A stretch of 64,000 nt of DNA from Gammaproteobacteria bacterium. Lineage in GTDB: Bacteria > Pseudomonadota > Gammaproteobacteria > Pseudomonadales > Azotimanducaceae_A. Positions 9,210-17,549 of the stretch are shown piece after piece; positions within the stretch are counted from its first letter, which is position 1, and the number at the start of each line of letters is the position of its first letter. The stretch spans positions 1-64,000 of the forward strand of contig DUAT01000105.1 in NCBI GenBank assembly GCA_012960755.1, read 5' to 3'. A model generated the notes under the pieces. The model ran no database searches. It had not been told where the DNA came from and was given only the letters and a program-made list of their open reading frames with translations. Made by a program: the position numbers and the translations under genes.

Positions 9210-9858
9210 CATTTTCCGTTTTTCGTTCTTCCTGATCTGCAGCGTCGCATTAACAGCATGCACCACAACCCAAGTCCAGAAGAACACAACTCCGACGACT
9301 ATCGGTGTGGTGACAGCTTCCACCGGATACCCTAAAGTGATTCGCAAAAGCAGCACCTATATCCTCGCGAGTCAGGCGAAAATCTACCAGGGGGACATTA
9401 TCGAAACCGATGCTACGTCCAAGGTTCTTATCCAGATGACAGATGAGACCAGTTTCTCCCTGGGTCCCAACTCTCATTTCGTTCTACATACCTACGACTA
9501 TTCTCCGAAGAAGAACACGGCTATCGTCAAGATGAGTTTTACCAGCGGTTCCCTCAGAACAAAAACGTCTAATTTGGCCGAACCACGGAAAAGGACATTC
9601 GAAATAAAAACACCGCTGGCAGTTATCAGTGTCCTGGCTGCTGACTTCTGGAGCGGTTATCTCTTTGGCGAAAACCAAAATACCCTGGATGTCGCTATGA
9701 TTACCGGGGCGGGCATCATTGCTACCAACGATCACGGTTCGGTGGGCATCGTAGAGCAAGGCTATGGCACCACAGTAATCGGGCGTTCGGCCCTCCAGAC
9801 AGCCAAACGCTGGTCCAGGCAAAAAACCAGGCGCGCCTTGTCAAATACAACACTTTAA
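9187..9858 (+). CDS. FecR-domain lipoprotein
   Basis: A 223-residue predicted lipoprotein. The N-terminus has a charged start, hydrophobic FRFSFFLICSVAL and a lipobox LTAC at about 22-25. Residues about 45-150 are a FecR domain (KVLIQMTDETSFSLGPNSHF, then a beta-rich segment with GSLRTKT). FecR domains are found in sigma regulators and in periplasmic or outer-membrane beta proteins; here there is no sigma factor nearby, so a structural or sensing role in the envelope is more likely than TonB signalling. It lies last in a run of three overlapping genes. An inverted repeat lies 16 bp downstream. Confidence 0.82.
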   Translation: MLVKSQVNIFRFSFFLICSVALTACTTTQVQKNTTPTTIGVVTASTGYPKVIRKSSTYILASQAKIYQGDIIETDATSKVLIQMTDETSFSLGPNSHFVLHTYDYSPKKNTAIVKMSFTSGSLRTKTSNLAEPRKRTFEIKTPLAVISVLAADFWSGYLFGENQNTLDVAMITGAGIIATNDHGSVGIVEQGYGTTVIGRSALQTAKRWSRQKTRRALSNTTL

Positions 9859-9873
9859 TTCAAGTCGTTGATA

Positions 9874-9954
9874 CTAATGACACTTACTTAATGCCAAAAC
9901 GTCGGTCGCGTTGAGTTGTATTGATCAAGATATGCCTTAAGTAAGTGCCACTAG
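9874..9954. repeat. Imperfect inverted repeat, possible remnant of a mobile element
   Basis: Arms at 9874-9891 and 9937-9954 are reverse complements at 16 of 18 positions (core TGACACTTACTTAA against TGGCACTTACTTAA), separated by 45 bp. No T-run follows, so it is not an ordinary terminator. The symmetry resembles the ends of a small non-autonomous transposable element or a REP-like unit, but no transposase and no clear target duplication are seen. The rest of the gap from 9955 to 10028 holds nothing recognised. Confidence 0.5.
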
Positions 9955-10028
9955 TCTCTGATTCAGCATCAGGTCTATTGACGGATCGAGGACTCTCTCT
10001 AGAACAGCTTTTTAATGTAACTTTCTAA

Positions 10029-10072
10029 TACAATCTTCTTTACAATCTCTCTTTACAATCTCTCTTTACAAT
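10029..10072. repeat. Tandem 13-bp repeat before a crotonase gene
   Basis: The unit TACAATCTCTCTT occurs perfectly at 10041-10053 and 10054-10066, with a 12-bp copy lacking one C at 10029-10040 and a 6-bp partial copy at 10067-10072. It abuts the ribosome site AAGGAG of the next gene, so it sits in the 5' untranslated region. Copy number could vary by slippage and alter leader length. Confidence 0.8.
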
Positions 10073-10085
10073 AAGGAGCAGCATC

Positions 10086-10859
10086 ATGGACAGCGTTATT
10101 GTCGAAGCCAAAGATGAAATCTGCGTCATCACGATTAACAGGCCAGAAAAAAGAAATGCCGTGGACCGCCCAACAGCAGAACTTCTTGCCAGTGCTTTTC
10201 GAGAATTCGATAGCAATGACACCTATAAGGTGGCGGTGCTTACAGGCAGTGAGGGTACATTCTGTGCCGGGGCAGATCTCAAGGCAGTTTCAACCAGCCA
10301 GGGAAATCGTGTCGGGCTCGATGGAGACGGGCCAATGGGACCCACGAGGATGTTACTTAGCAAACCTGTTATCGCCGCCATTGAGGGGTTTGCCGTGGCG
10401 GGTGGCCTGGAATTAGCCGTTTGGTGTGACCTGAGGGTTGCAGCCGTGGATGCGGTCTTTGGTGTATATTGTCGCCGCTGGGGGGTGCCACTGGTCGACG
10501 GTGGCACCGTTCGATTAACCAGAATGTGCGGCCACAGCCATGCAATGGATCTTATTTTAACCGGCCGTGGTGTCTCTGGAGACGAAGCTCAAAGAATGGG
10601 GCTTGCCAATCGTCTGACCGAAAAAGGCCAGGCTCTGGATGCTGCAATTTCGCTGGCCCGGGAAATTTCTGCCTTCCCACAAATGTGCATGCGAAATGAT
10701 CGACTCTCGTCTTATGAGCAATGGAATATGTCTATCCCGGAAGCTTTGCGAAACGAAACAGAACTGGGTCGAGCTGTGATCGCCTCTGGTGAAACCCGTT
10801 TAGGCGCGAGCCGATTCGCATCCGGCAAGGGCAGGCATGGAGATTTCGAGGAGATATGA
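10086..10859 (+). CDS. Crotonase-family protein (enoyl-CoA hydratase-like) with an altered active site
   Basis: A 257-residue crotonase-fold protein, with oxyanion-hole segments GTFCAGADLK (about 56-65) and EGFAVAGGLELAV (about 98-110). One of the two catalytic glutamates of enoyl-CoA hydratase is kept (GGLEL), but the second, normally in FGQPE, is replaced: the segment reads FGVYCRRWG. The protein may therefore catalyse another crotonase reaction (isomerase, hydrolase or dehalogenase type) and not simple hydration. A good AAGGAG site lies 7 nt before the ATG. It ends 3 bp before an ABC exporter operon, with GAGGAG inside its end serving that gene, so the four genes are probably cotranscribed. 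Confidence 0.85.
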   Translation: MDSVIVEAKDEICVITINRPEKRNAVDRPTAELLASAFREFDSNDTYKVAVLTGSEGTFCAGADLKAVSTSQGNRVGLDGDGPMGPTRMLLSKPVIAAIEGFAVAGGLELAVWCDLRVAAVDAVFGVYCRRWGVPLVDGGTVRLTRMCGHSHAMDLILTGRGVSGDEAQRMGLANRLTEKGQALDAAISLAREISAFPQMCMRNDRLSSYEQWNMSIPEALRNETELGRAVIASGETRLGASRFASGKGRHGDFEEI

Positions 10860-10862
10860 ACC

Positions 10863-11891
10863 ATGCGTCAATCCATACAACAAGGTATTGCAGTTCATGA
10901 TCTAAGCAAGACCTACCAGGTTCCCGTCAGGGAGGCCGGGCTCGCTGCTGCAATTAGAAGCCTGGTCAAGCGCGATACTCGGGACGTCGTCGCCGTAAAG
11001 CCCATAAGTTTTCAAATCGAACCTGGTGAAATCGTGGGTTTTCTGGGTCCAAACGGCGCAGGAAAAACCACAACAATTAAAATGCTTACTGGGTTACTCC
11101 ACCCAACCAGTGGACAAGTTAATGTGTTGGGGTATACACCTTTTGAGCGAAAAAGCCGCTATCTACACCAGATTACACTGGTCATGGGCCAACGGAACCA
11201 GTTGATCTGGGACATTCCCGCCATCGACTCTTTTGAGAGAAACCGCGTCATCTACGACATCAAGTCAACCCGCTACCGGGAGACATTGGGATACTTATCG
11301 AATCTGCTTGACCTCACCGAGTTGCTTAACAAACCCGTTCGCAACCTGTCTCTGGGTGAACGAATGAAATGTGAAATAGCCCTGGCCTTGTTACATGAAC
11401 CAAGAATGTTGTTCCTGGACGAACCCACGATTGGCCTCGATGTGACCATGCAACGACGATTACGGGCATTTATTCAGGAATACAACAGCAGAACCGGTGC
11501 AACGGTATTACTGACATCCCATTACATGGCAGATGTCGTAGCTCTCTGTCAACGGGTAATCATTATTCACCACGGCAGCATTCTCTTTGATGGCAATTTG
11601 TCGGAACTCGTCGAGCAGTTTACCGCGTACAAAACCCTTACGGTGAAAACGGCAAGTACCTTTAGTGACCTTTCCACTTATGGTGATGTGATCAGGCAGG
11701 ACGAATCCAGTGCTACCCTGCGATTGACTAAATCCGAAGCCCCCATAGTAACGGCCAGGCTCCTGCAGGATTTTGAAGTGACTGATATCAATGTTGAGGA
11801 CCCTTCGATTGAAGAGGTGATTGATAACGTGTTTTCGCAGGAAGCCGTGATGCCACCAGCCAACGCCAACACTGCAGATCCGGATCAATGA
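10863..11891 (+). CDS. ABC-2 type exporter, ATP-binding subunit
   Basis: A 342-residue ABC ATPase. Walker A is GPNGAGKTT (about 60-68), the signature is LSLGERMKCE, Walker B is MLFLDEPTIGLD, and the switch His lies in LLTSHYMADV. The N-terminal 30 residues and C-terminal about 80 residues (regulatory domain) are typical of large drug or polysaccharide ABC-2 exporters. It should power the two permeases that follow; the ATG of the next gene overlaps its stop (ATGA). The LSLGERMKCE form is characteristic of exporters paired with PF06182 (DUF990) permeases, whose substrates are largely unknown. Confidence 0.92.
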   Translation: MRQSIQQGIAVHDLSKTYQVPVREAGLAAAIRSLVKRDTRDVVAVKPISFQIEPGEIVGFLGPNGAGKTTTIKMLTGLLHPTSGQVNVLGYTPFERKSRYLHQITLVMGQRNQLIWDIPAIDSFERNRVIYDIKSTRYRETLGYLSNLLDLTELLNKPVRNLSLGERMKCEIALALLHEPRMLFLDEPTIGLDVTMQRRLRAFIQEYNSRTGATVLLTSHYMADVVALCQRVIIIHHGSILFDGNLSELVEQFTAYKTLTVKTASTFSDLSTYGDVIRQDESSATLRLTKSEAPIVTARLLQDFEVTDINVEDPSIEEVIDNVFSQEAVMPPANANTADPDQ

Positions 11892-12694
11892 TCCGTTATT
11901 TCTTCAGGCTTTATCGCACCCTCCTCAAGGTGTCCATTATGGAGAACATTCAGTACCGGGCATCTGGCATGATCTGGATGATCGGCAGTGTCCTTGAACC
12001 AACGATCTATCTGGTGGTGTGGTCCACAGTCGCCGATTCCAGAGGTGGCGAAGTGGGTGGCTACACAGCCAGTGAGTTCGCCGCTTATTACATCATTTTG
12101 ATGTTAATCAATCACCTGACGTTTACCTGGATTATGCAGACATTTCAGTGGCGGATTCAGTTCGGTGAACTCTCCTATGAATTACTAAGGCCGATTCACC
12201 CGATTCACAAGGATGTTACCGATAATATTGCTTATAAGATCGTCCAGCTGACAGTCATGATTCCAGCGCTGATCGTGCTTGTCTTTCTTTTCGAACCCAG
12301 GTTTGATATTGAGTTCAGTGCGGTGCTGTTGGCTGTCCCTGTCATTGTCCTTGCCTTTGCCGTCAGGTTTATTCTCGACTGGTCAATAGCCCTGGCTGCG
12401 TTCTGGACGACCCGAATTACTGCTATCAACAACAGCTACTTTGCGATCATGATGTTCCTGTCGGGTCGAATCGCCCCCATTGCATTGCTACCGATCTGGC
12501 TGCAACCCGTCGCCGAAGCCTTGCCTTTTTATTACATCGTGGCATTTCCAGTGGAGATTATCACTGGCAGGCTCTCACAAGGCGATATTACCGAAGGTAT
12601 ATACCATCTGATCTTCTGGCTCCTGGCCGCGCTGGGCGTTTTAAGAGCGCTCTGGGGTCGTGCGATTCGTAACTATTCTGCGGTAGGTGGTTAA
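11888..12694 (+). CDS. ABC-2 type exporter, permease subunit 1 (DUF990-like)
   Basis: A 268-residue inner-membrane protein with about six hydrophobic segments. The start resembles the PF06182 pattern (FRLYRTLLKVSIMENIQYRA followed by a long first membrane stretch), and ELLRPIHP near residue 98 matches the conserved loop LLRPxxx found in these permeases. It overlaps the ATPase gene by 4 nt and is followed after 2 bp by a second permease of the same family, giving the usual ATPase-permease-permease heteromer. No substrate-binding protein is present, consistent with export. Confidence 0.85.
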   Translation: MIRYFFRLYRTLLKVSIMENIQYRASGMIWMIGSVLEPTIYLVVWSTVADSRGGEVGGYTASEFAAYYIILMLINHLTFTWIMQTFQWRIQFGELSYELLRPIHPIHKDVTDNIAYKIVQLTVMIPALIVLVFLFEPRFDIEFSAVLLAVPVIVLAFAVRFILDWSIALAAFWTTRITAINNSYFAIMMFLSGRIAPIALLPIWLQPVAEALPFYYIVAFPVEIITGRLSQGDITEGIYHLIFWLLAALGVLRALWGRAIRNYSAVGG

Positions 12695-12696
12695 GC

Positions 12697-13476
12697 TTGC
12701 TCAAACTGGCTTATGTCTTCCTGAAAATCGGCACCCTGAACGAGATGGCTTATCGGGCTAACTTCTGGATCCAGGTGTTTGAGTCGTTCCTGGGGATGGC
12801 CACCGCCCTGGGCACTGTGGCGATTATTTTCTCCCAGACACCCAACCTTGCAGGATGGCAACAATCAGAATTAATCAGCCTGTTGGGCATCTACTTCATG
12901 GTGCTGGGCGCGATTAACTTTGTCATTGCGCCGAGCCTGAACAAATTTATGCTCGACATCGTTGATGGGAGACTCGATTTCACCCTGTTAAAACCCCGAG
13001 ACAGCCAACTGCTCGTCAGTATCTCCGAGTTCCGGATATGGAAAATTATCGATATTGCTATGGGCCTTGTCGTCTTCTGCTTCGGACTCGTTGCGACATC
13101 GCGAAGCATCGGTCCGGGGGAGACTTTTATGTTCGCCGTTTCCCTGCTGTGTGCGGCCGTCATCATCTACAGTTTCTGGATGGTACTGGCAACCCTGGCA
13201 TTTTGGTTTATCCGCATTGAAAACATCACCCAGATATTCTGGTCTATGTATATTGCGGGCCGCTGGCCTGTGAATATCTATCCCGGATGGTTAAAATGGA
13301 TTTTAACGCTGCTGGTACCCGTTGCCTTTGCCGTGACTGTACCCGCCCAGGCGATTGCCGGTAAACTAGCGACGGAAACACTGCTTTTTACCGTACTACT
13401 TGCTATTGCCTTCGCCGTTCTTTCAAGGCGGTTCTGGCTGTTCGGCATAAAGTTTTACTCTGGCGCCTCGGCGTGA
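12697..13476 (+). CDS. ABC-2 type exporter, permease subunit 2 (DUF990-like)
   Basis: A 259-residue inner-membrane protein of the same family as the preceding permease, with about six membrane segments. DGRLDFTLLKPRDSQLLVS at about 88-106 is the equivalent of the LLRP loop in subunit 1, and the YPGWLKWILTLLVPVAF segment near the C-terminus is typical. The start is a TTG 2 bp after the previous stop; TAGGTGG upstream supports it. The complex probably exports a lipid-like, drug-like or sugar compound. Confidence 0.85.
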   Translation: MLKLAYVFLKIGTLNEMAYRANFWIQVFESFLGMATALGTVAIIFSQTPNLAGWQQSELISLLGIYFMVLGAINFVIAPSLNKFMLDIVDGRLDFTLLKPRDSQLLVSISEFRIWKIIDIAMGLVVFCFGLVATSRSIGPGETFMFAVSLLCAAVIIYSFWMVLATLAFWFIRIENITQIFWSMYIAGRWPVNIYPGWLKWILTLLVPVAFAVTVPAQAIAGKLATETLLFTVLLAIAFAVLSRRFWLFGIKFYSGASA

Positions 13477-13506
13477 AGAACCAATGTTAACGGCAGGTGA
13501 CGTTAG

Positions 13507-14691
13507 ATGGCCAAAAACCTGGTGATTATTGCCCTATTCACTTTGAATATCAGCTTTGGCTGGATCCTGTTCAGCCGTACTCACCCTGCGCCCGCCGAAA
13601 CAAAACCCACGACAATACAGGCAATACAAACAACGGATTCTATGGCAATTCGGCGGGAAACCCCGACAGTGACAGCCCATGCTGTCAACGAACCATCAGC
13701 ACTGCTGGTGCCAACCTCGAGTCACGGCTACAGCGGATTTGCCATGCAGTTGCGTGAGGCGGGTTACGATGAAACTCTCGTCAGGCAGATCCTGGGTGCG
13801 ACCATCGACAGAGATCACCGTTCAAATGAATGGATGGAACAGCCAACACCCTACTGGGTGCTTTCAAACCGGGAACCCGAGGACGATGTACGTCAGGAAC
13901 TGGACTGGCTGGGCGAAAAACGGCAGCAATTGCGAGATGTCTTTGGCGACGATATAGTCGATGATCCACTGTTTCAGAACCTGTTTAAGCCACTGGAAGA
14001 CAACCTGTCTTTTCTGTCGTCAGACAAGCAAATAGAGCTATTTGAGTTCCAACAACTGAGCGAGGCAAAAACTGACGCCCTCTTCATCCGTGGTTACACC
14101 CGGGAAGCACGAGAAGACCGCATGGTGGAAATTGAACGGCTCAGTGCTCAAATACGTGAGGCCCTGAACCCGGAAGAGTTTTTTGAGTACGAATTGCGTG
14201 AATCCAGTCTTGCCAGCTCGATGCAGCGATCAATGAACAGTTTCGATTACACGGAGCAGGAATTTCGGGATCTGTTTTCAATCCGTGCCGAAAATGAGGG
14301 GAGCGAATACACCCGTTCGACCGATCGAACCCGGCTCCGTGAACAGCGAGAACTGAGTAGCGAGCAAATTAAAAACTATCTGCCACCGGAACGTTATGCC
14401 GAGTATGCGCGCTCCCAGGACCCGGTTTACAGATCTCTGCAGGCAATTGGAGACCGCTATGGTAATTCCAGGGAAGAAATTGTCGCCGTCTATGAGATAA
14501 CAACCCAGGTAAAAACAGAAATTGACAATATCCGCAACATGGAAGGTTTGTCTCGAACCCAAAGGCTCGACCAGCAGGCGCAAATACAAAACGACTCTTA
14601 TACCAAAATCGAGAGCATTGCCGGAAAAGATACCGCTGACTCGGTGAAGAAAAATTTCGTTTTCAGTAGCAGGGACCGGCGAAGGTTCTGA
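13507..14691 (+). CDS. Uncharacterised membrane-anchored protein
   Basis: A 394-residue protein. Residues 4-22 form a signal anchor or uncleaved signal peptide (LVIIALFTLNISFGWILF), and the rest is hydrophilic, rich in Arg, Glu and Gln, and mostly helical by composition. A recurring pattern of the type EFFEYELRESSLASSM, FDYTEQEFRDLF, QIKNYLPPERYAEY reminds me of a widespread unnamed family in Verrucomicrobia and gammaproteobacteria, but I cannot name a function. An AGGTGA site precedes the ATG. It follows the exporter by 30 bp and may be the fifth gene of that transcript, possibly a periplasmic partner. Confidence 0.75.
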   Translation: MAKNLVIIALFTLNISFGWILFSRTHPAPAETKPTTIQAIQTTDSMAIRRETPTVTAHAVNEPSALLVPTSSHGYSGFAMQLREAGYDETLVRQILGATIDRDHRSNEWMEQPTPYWVLSNREPEDDVRQELDWLGEKRQQLRDVFGDDIVDDPLFQNLFKPLEDNLSFLSSDKQIELFEFQQLSEAKTDALFIRGYTREAREDRMVEIERLSAQIREALNPEEFFEYELRESSLASSMQRSMNSFDYTEQEFRDLFSIRAENEGSEYTRSTDRTRLREQRELSSEQIKNYLPPERYAEYARSQDPVYRSLQAIGDRYGNSREEIVAVYEITTQVKTEIDNIRNMEGLSRTQRLDQQAQIQNDSYTKIESIAGKDTADSVKKNFVFSSRDRRRF

Positions 14692-14765
14692 TTTGATAAA
14701 ATCCTGGCTGGCTTTTTCAGCCGCCTGCTAGACAGTGTGCAAGATTCTGGGTAACAATCCATCAC

Positions 14766-15152
14766 ATGAATTCAATAACAGTCTCCGAATCTATCAATGT
14801 CCTGGGAGAACCCCTGGAGCCCTGCAGCCTTGATCCAATGACAGGGTTTCTGCGCGACGGTTGTTGTAACACCTGCGATGAAGATGAAGGCTCCCACACG
14901 ATTTGCGTTGAACTCAGCACCGAGTTCCTTGAGTATTCCCGCTTCGCCGGTAACGATCTATCGACCCCACATCCGGAAGTTGGCTTCCCCGGGTTACAGG
15001 AAGGAGACCGATGGTGTCTATGTGCAGGCCGATGGCTGGAAGCTTATGAGAACGGAATGGCGCCGCGGATATTTATGAGAAATACCCATATCCGTGCACT
15101 CGATATTGTTCCTCTTGAACTACTCAAGCAACACGCTGTTATTATCAGCTAG
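14766..15152 (+). CDS. DUF2237 family protein
   Basis: A 128-residue small soluble protein matching PF09996: NVLGEPLEPCSLDPMTGFLRDGCCNT (11-36), EDEGSHTICV, FLEYSRFAGNDLSTPHPEVGFPGL and GDRWCLCAGRWLEAYENG are the conserved blocks. Invariant Cys, Asp and Trp residues suggest a metal-binding or enzymatic role, but none is established for the family. The region between its end and the next gene (15153-15244) holds no recognisable feature. Confidence 0.9.
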   Translation: MNSITVSESINVLGEPLEPCSLDPMTGFLRDGCCNTCDEDEGSHTICVELSTEFLEYSRFAGNDLSTPHPEVGFPGLQEGDRWCLCAGRWLEAYENGMAPRIFMRNTHIRALDIVPLELLKQHAVIIS

Positions 15153-15244
15153 CCCATTCTTTACATCACGTCAGGTGGGCAAGAGGAACCATCAACAAAA
15201 CCAGTCAATACAGAACAACTGTTCACAACTGAGAAAGGCAAGTT

Positions 15245-15928
15245 ATGTCAACCAGGCTGCAAGACAAGAAAGTTTTACTCACTCAAAGCCAGGACTATAT
15301 GGGACCGGCTATCAATGAACTGTTCTCAGCCGAGGGGGCGCAGGTCACCGCCGTTTCGGGGCGGGTGCCCCATGACGAGAAATTTCAGGATTACTGCCAA
15401 GACCTGACCGACATAAACATAGTCGTCGCTAATCTTGCCCATGACCCATGCAGCATGCCAGTAGCAGATATTCAGGACGAGGACTGGCAGGCCCTGTTTA
15501 ACGTCATGGTACATCCGCTGATGCAACTCATCCGCCACTTTGCCCCCATGATGGCAAATCGTGGCGGTGGTAAAATTGTTGCGATAACCAGCGCTGCACC
15601 ACTGCGAGGTATCCCCGGTTCTACGGCATATTGCTCCGCACGAGGGGCTCAAAACGCGTTTATAAAAGCCACAGGATTAGAGTTTGCCTCGAGCAATGTG
15701 CAGATCAACGCGGTGGCACAGAACTATGTCAGCAACCCTGCTTATTACAGTGATGAACTGGTGGCATCGGAGCGATTCCAAAAACATCTGCAACGTAATG
15801 TGCCCATTCAACGCGTTGCCCGTGCAGAGGAATCAGCAGAGTTGGCGCTTTTCCTGGCATCAGACAAGAGCGATTTTATTGTTGGCCAGGTCATCCCCTT
15901 CGCCGGTGGCTGGGCGACCAACGTTTAG
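15245..15928 (+). CDS. Halohydrin dehalogenase-like short-chain dehydrogenase
   Basis: A 227-residue Rossmann-fold protein. The usual SDR glycine motif TGxxxGxG is absent; instead T13-x4-Y18-x-G20 (TQSQDYMG) stands there. The catalytic triad is Ser116, Tyr129, Arg133, in the spacing S-x12-Y-x3-R (ITSAAP ... STAYCSARG), where ordinary SDRs have Y-x3-K. These two patterns, T-x4-F/Y-x-G and S-x12-Y-x3-R, are the recognised fingerprint of halohydrin dehalogenases, which close vicinal haloalcohols into epoxides and need no NAD(P)H. The ending FIVGQVIPFAGGWATN also follows the HheC pattern. Length is slightly shorter than HheC (254). Function is inferred, as no member close to it is known to me. 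Confidence 0.75.
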   Translation: MSTRLQDKKVLLTQSQDYMGPAINELFSAEGAQVTAVSGRVPHDEKFQDYCQDLTDINIVVANLAHDPCSMPVADIQDEDWQALFNVMVHPLMQLIRHFAPMMANRGGGKIVAITSAAPLRGIPGSTAYCSARGAQNAFIKATGLEFASSNVQINAVAQNYVSNPAYYSDELVASERFQKHLQRNVPIQRVARAEESAELALFLASDKSDFIVGQVIPFAGGWATNV

Positions 15929-16103
15929 TGTAGTCTCCTGTATAGATGGCACTTTAAGTGGCCCTCACTTTTTGTAACAGGAAGTGTCACAGCAAGGCCC
16001 ACTCTTTTCAAGGAAAGTCGCAGGCAATGTAGGTACCTTGTCAAGAGATACAACGCGTCTGTGGATATTTATACAGGACACTACACTATTCGAAGGAAAT
16101 CCC

Positions 16104-16676
16104 ATGAAAACCAAAGTTCATGTCTGGCACCTTGAAATGACCGAACAGCTCCCGGTTGCGGAGCTTCCTAACCCGGAGCGGCGTCATTACGAACTCAGAA
16201 AGGTTGATACCGCCTTACCTGAATTCAATCGGTTCCTTTATCTGGCAGTCGGCGCTGACTGGCAATGGCATATGCGCCTCGGTTGGACCTATGCTGACTG
16301 GCAAAAATTCTTAACCGAGCCAAATACGGAAACCTGGGTCGCATATGACCAGGGTACGCCACTGGGCTATTTCGAACTCCAGGAACAGGGACTTGGGAGC
16401 GCAGAGATCTGCTATTTCGGTCTGCTTCCCGAATTTATTGGCCAGGGCTACGGTCGCTGCTTACTGGAGGATGCCATTTCAAAAGCCTGGGCAATCGGTG
16501 GCAAACGGGTCTGGCTGCACACCTGTACCCTCGATCACCCACAGGCACTCCCCAACTATCTGGCCCGGGGGTTTTCTGTATTTGATGAAGAAGATTTCGA
16601 TGACGATCTGCCGGACGAACCTATCCAACCCTGGCTGGAAGCCAACAAGCCTCACGCTACGTCACAATCGTCATGA
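16104..16676 (+). CDS. GNAT family N-acetyltransferase
   Basis: A 190-residue acetyltransferase, with the acetyl-CoA binding motif A visible as ICYFGLLPEFIGQGYGRCLLEDAISKAW (Q/RxxGxG/A as GQGYGR, about 115-120). The ATG at 16104, preceded by GAAGGAAA, is chosen over an upstream in-frame ATG at 15984 that would add 40 unrelated residues. The acceptor amine is unknown. The C-terminus is acidic (EEDFDDDLPDEP). The 175 bp before it contain no recognised element beyond short weak hairpins. Confidence 0.85.
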   Translation: MKTKVHVWHLEMTEQLPVAELPNPERRHYELRKVDTALPEFNRFLYLAVGADWQWHMRLGWTYADWQKFLTEPNTETWVAYDQGTPLGYFELQEQGLGSAEICYFGLLPEFIGQGYGRCLLEDAISKAWAIGGKRVWLHTCTLDHPQALPNYLARGFSVFDEEDFDDDLPDEPIQPWLEANKPHATSQSS

Positions 16677-16740
16677 ACTGTGATAGCCTGTTCGGCATTA
16701 CGAAACCATCACCAAAGATGACAATCAGCCGGAGTCCAAC

Positions 16741-17514
16741 ATGGCCAATACTGAAGCAACCTTATACGAAGTCAGGAACTCAGCAGCCTGGATCACCCTG
16801 AACCGACCGGAAAACAGGAATGCCCTTTCGTCCATTTTAGTAAGTGAACTCTACGCGCACCTGATCGCCGCCAACGAAGACCCCAATGTGCGATCCATTG
16901 TCATCACCGGTAATGGTCCCGCTTTTTGCGCCGGTGCAGACCTGAAAAGCCCTCCGGGTCAGTCCATCGAAGGCGGCGGCAAGGCGGTGCCTTATCCAGA
17001 TGTGCTGACAACAATTATGGATAGTGAGAAACCGGTCATAGCGGCCATCAACGGCGCTGCATTCGCCGGTGGTCTGGGTCTGGTCGGTGCAGCAGACATC
17101 GTTGTGACTGTGGACGACGTGCTATTCAGCTTCTCGGAAGTCAGGATTGGTGTTATCCCAGCGGTTATCTCCGTGGTATGTCTTCCAAAACTGGGCACCC
17201 ATCATGGCATGAAATTGTTTCTCACCGGTGAACGCTTTAATGGTAACCAAGCTGTGGAATTTGGCCTGGCACATCGCGCTGTAAGCAAAGACAGGTTAAC
17301 TGAAGCTGTCCAGGAAGAAATTGATGCTATTAACCTGGGCGGACCCATTGCTGTTGTCGAATGCAAAAAACTGGTTCGACGCGTACCGCAACTGTCCAGA
17401 GAAGAGGCTTTTGCGGAAACCGCAGAATGGAGTGGGCGAATGTTCCGATCAGACGAAGGCGCAGAAGGCATGGCATCCTTCAGGGAAAAACGTAAAGCAT
17501 CCTGGGTTAAATAA
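16741..17514 (+). CDS. Crotonase-family hydratase, methylglutaconyl-CoA hydratase-like
   Basis: A 257-residue enoyl-CoA hydratase superfamily protein. Oxyanion segments are GPAFCAGADLK (about 59-69) and AINGAAFAGGLGLVGAADI. The run FSFSEVRIGVIPAVIS is the mark of the LiuC/AtuE subgroup, in which methylglutaconyl-CoA or geranoyl-type CoA esters are hydrated in leucine or terpenoid breakdown; as in that group, the first Glu is Gly and the second (SEV) is retained. No liuA, liuB, liuD or liuE genes flank it, so pathway membership is inferred from motif alone. GGAG precedes the ATG. Confidence 0.85.
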   Translation: MANTEATLYEVRNSAAWITLNRPENRNALSSILVSELYAHLIAANEDPNVRSIVITGNGPAFCAGADLKSPPGQSIEGGGKAVPYPDVLTTIMDSEKPVIAAINGAAFAGGLGLVGAADIVVTVDDVLFSFSEVRIGVIPAVISVVCLPKLGTHHGMKLFLTGERFNGNQAVEFGLAHRAVSKDRLTEAVQEEIDAINLGGPIAVVECKKLVRRVPQLSREEAFAETAEWSGRMFRSDEGAEGMASFREKRKASWVK

Positions 17515-17549
17515 CCGCCGTTGGCAACTACATATGGCAAGATCTTTAT

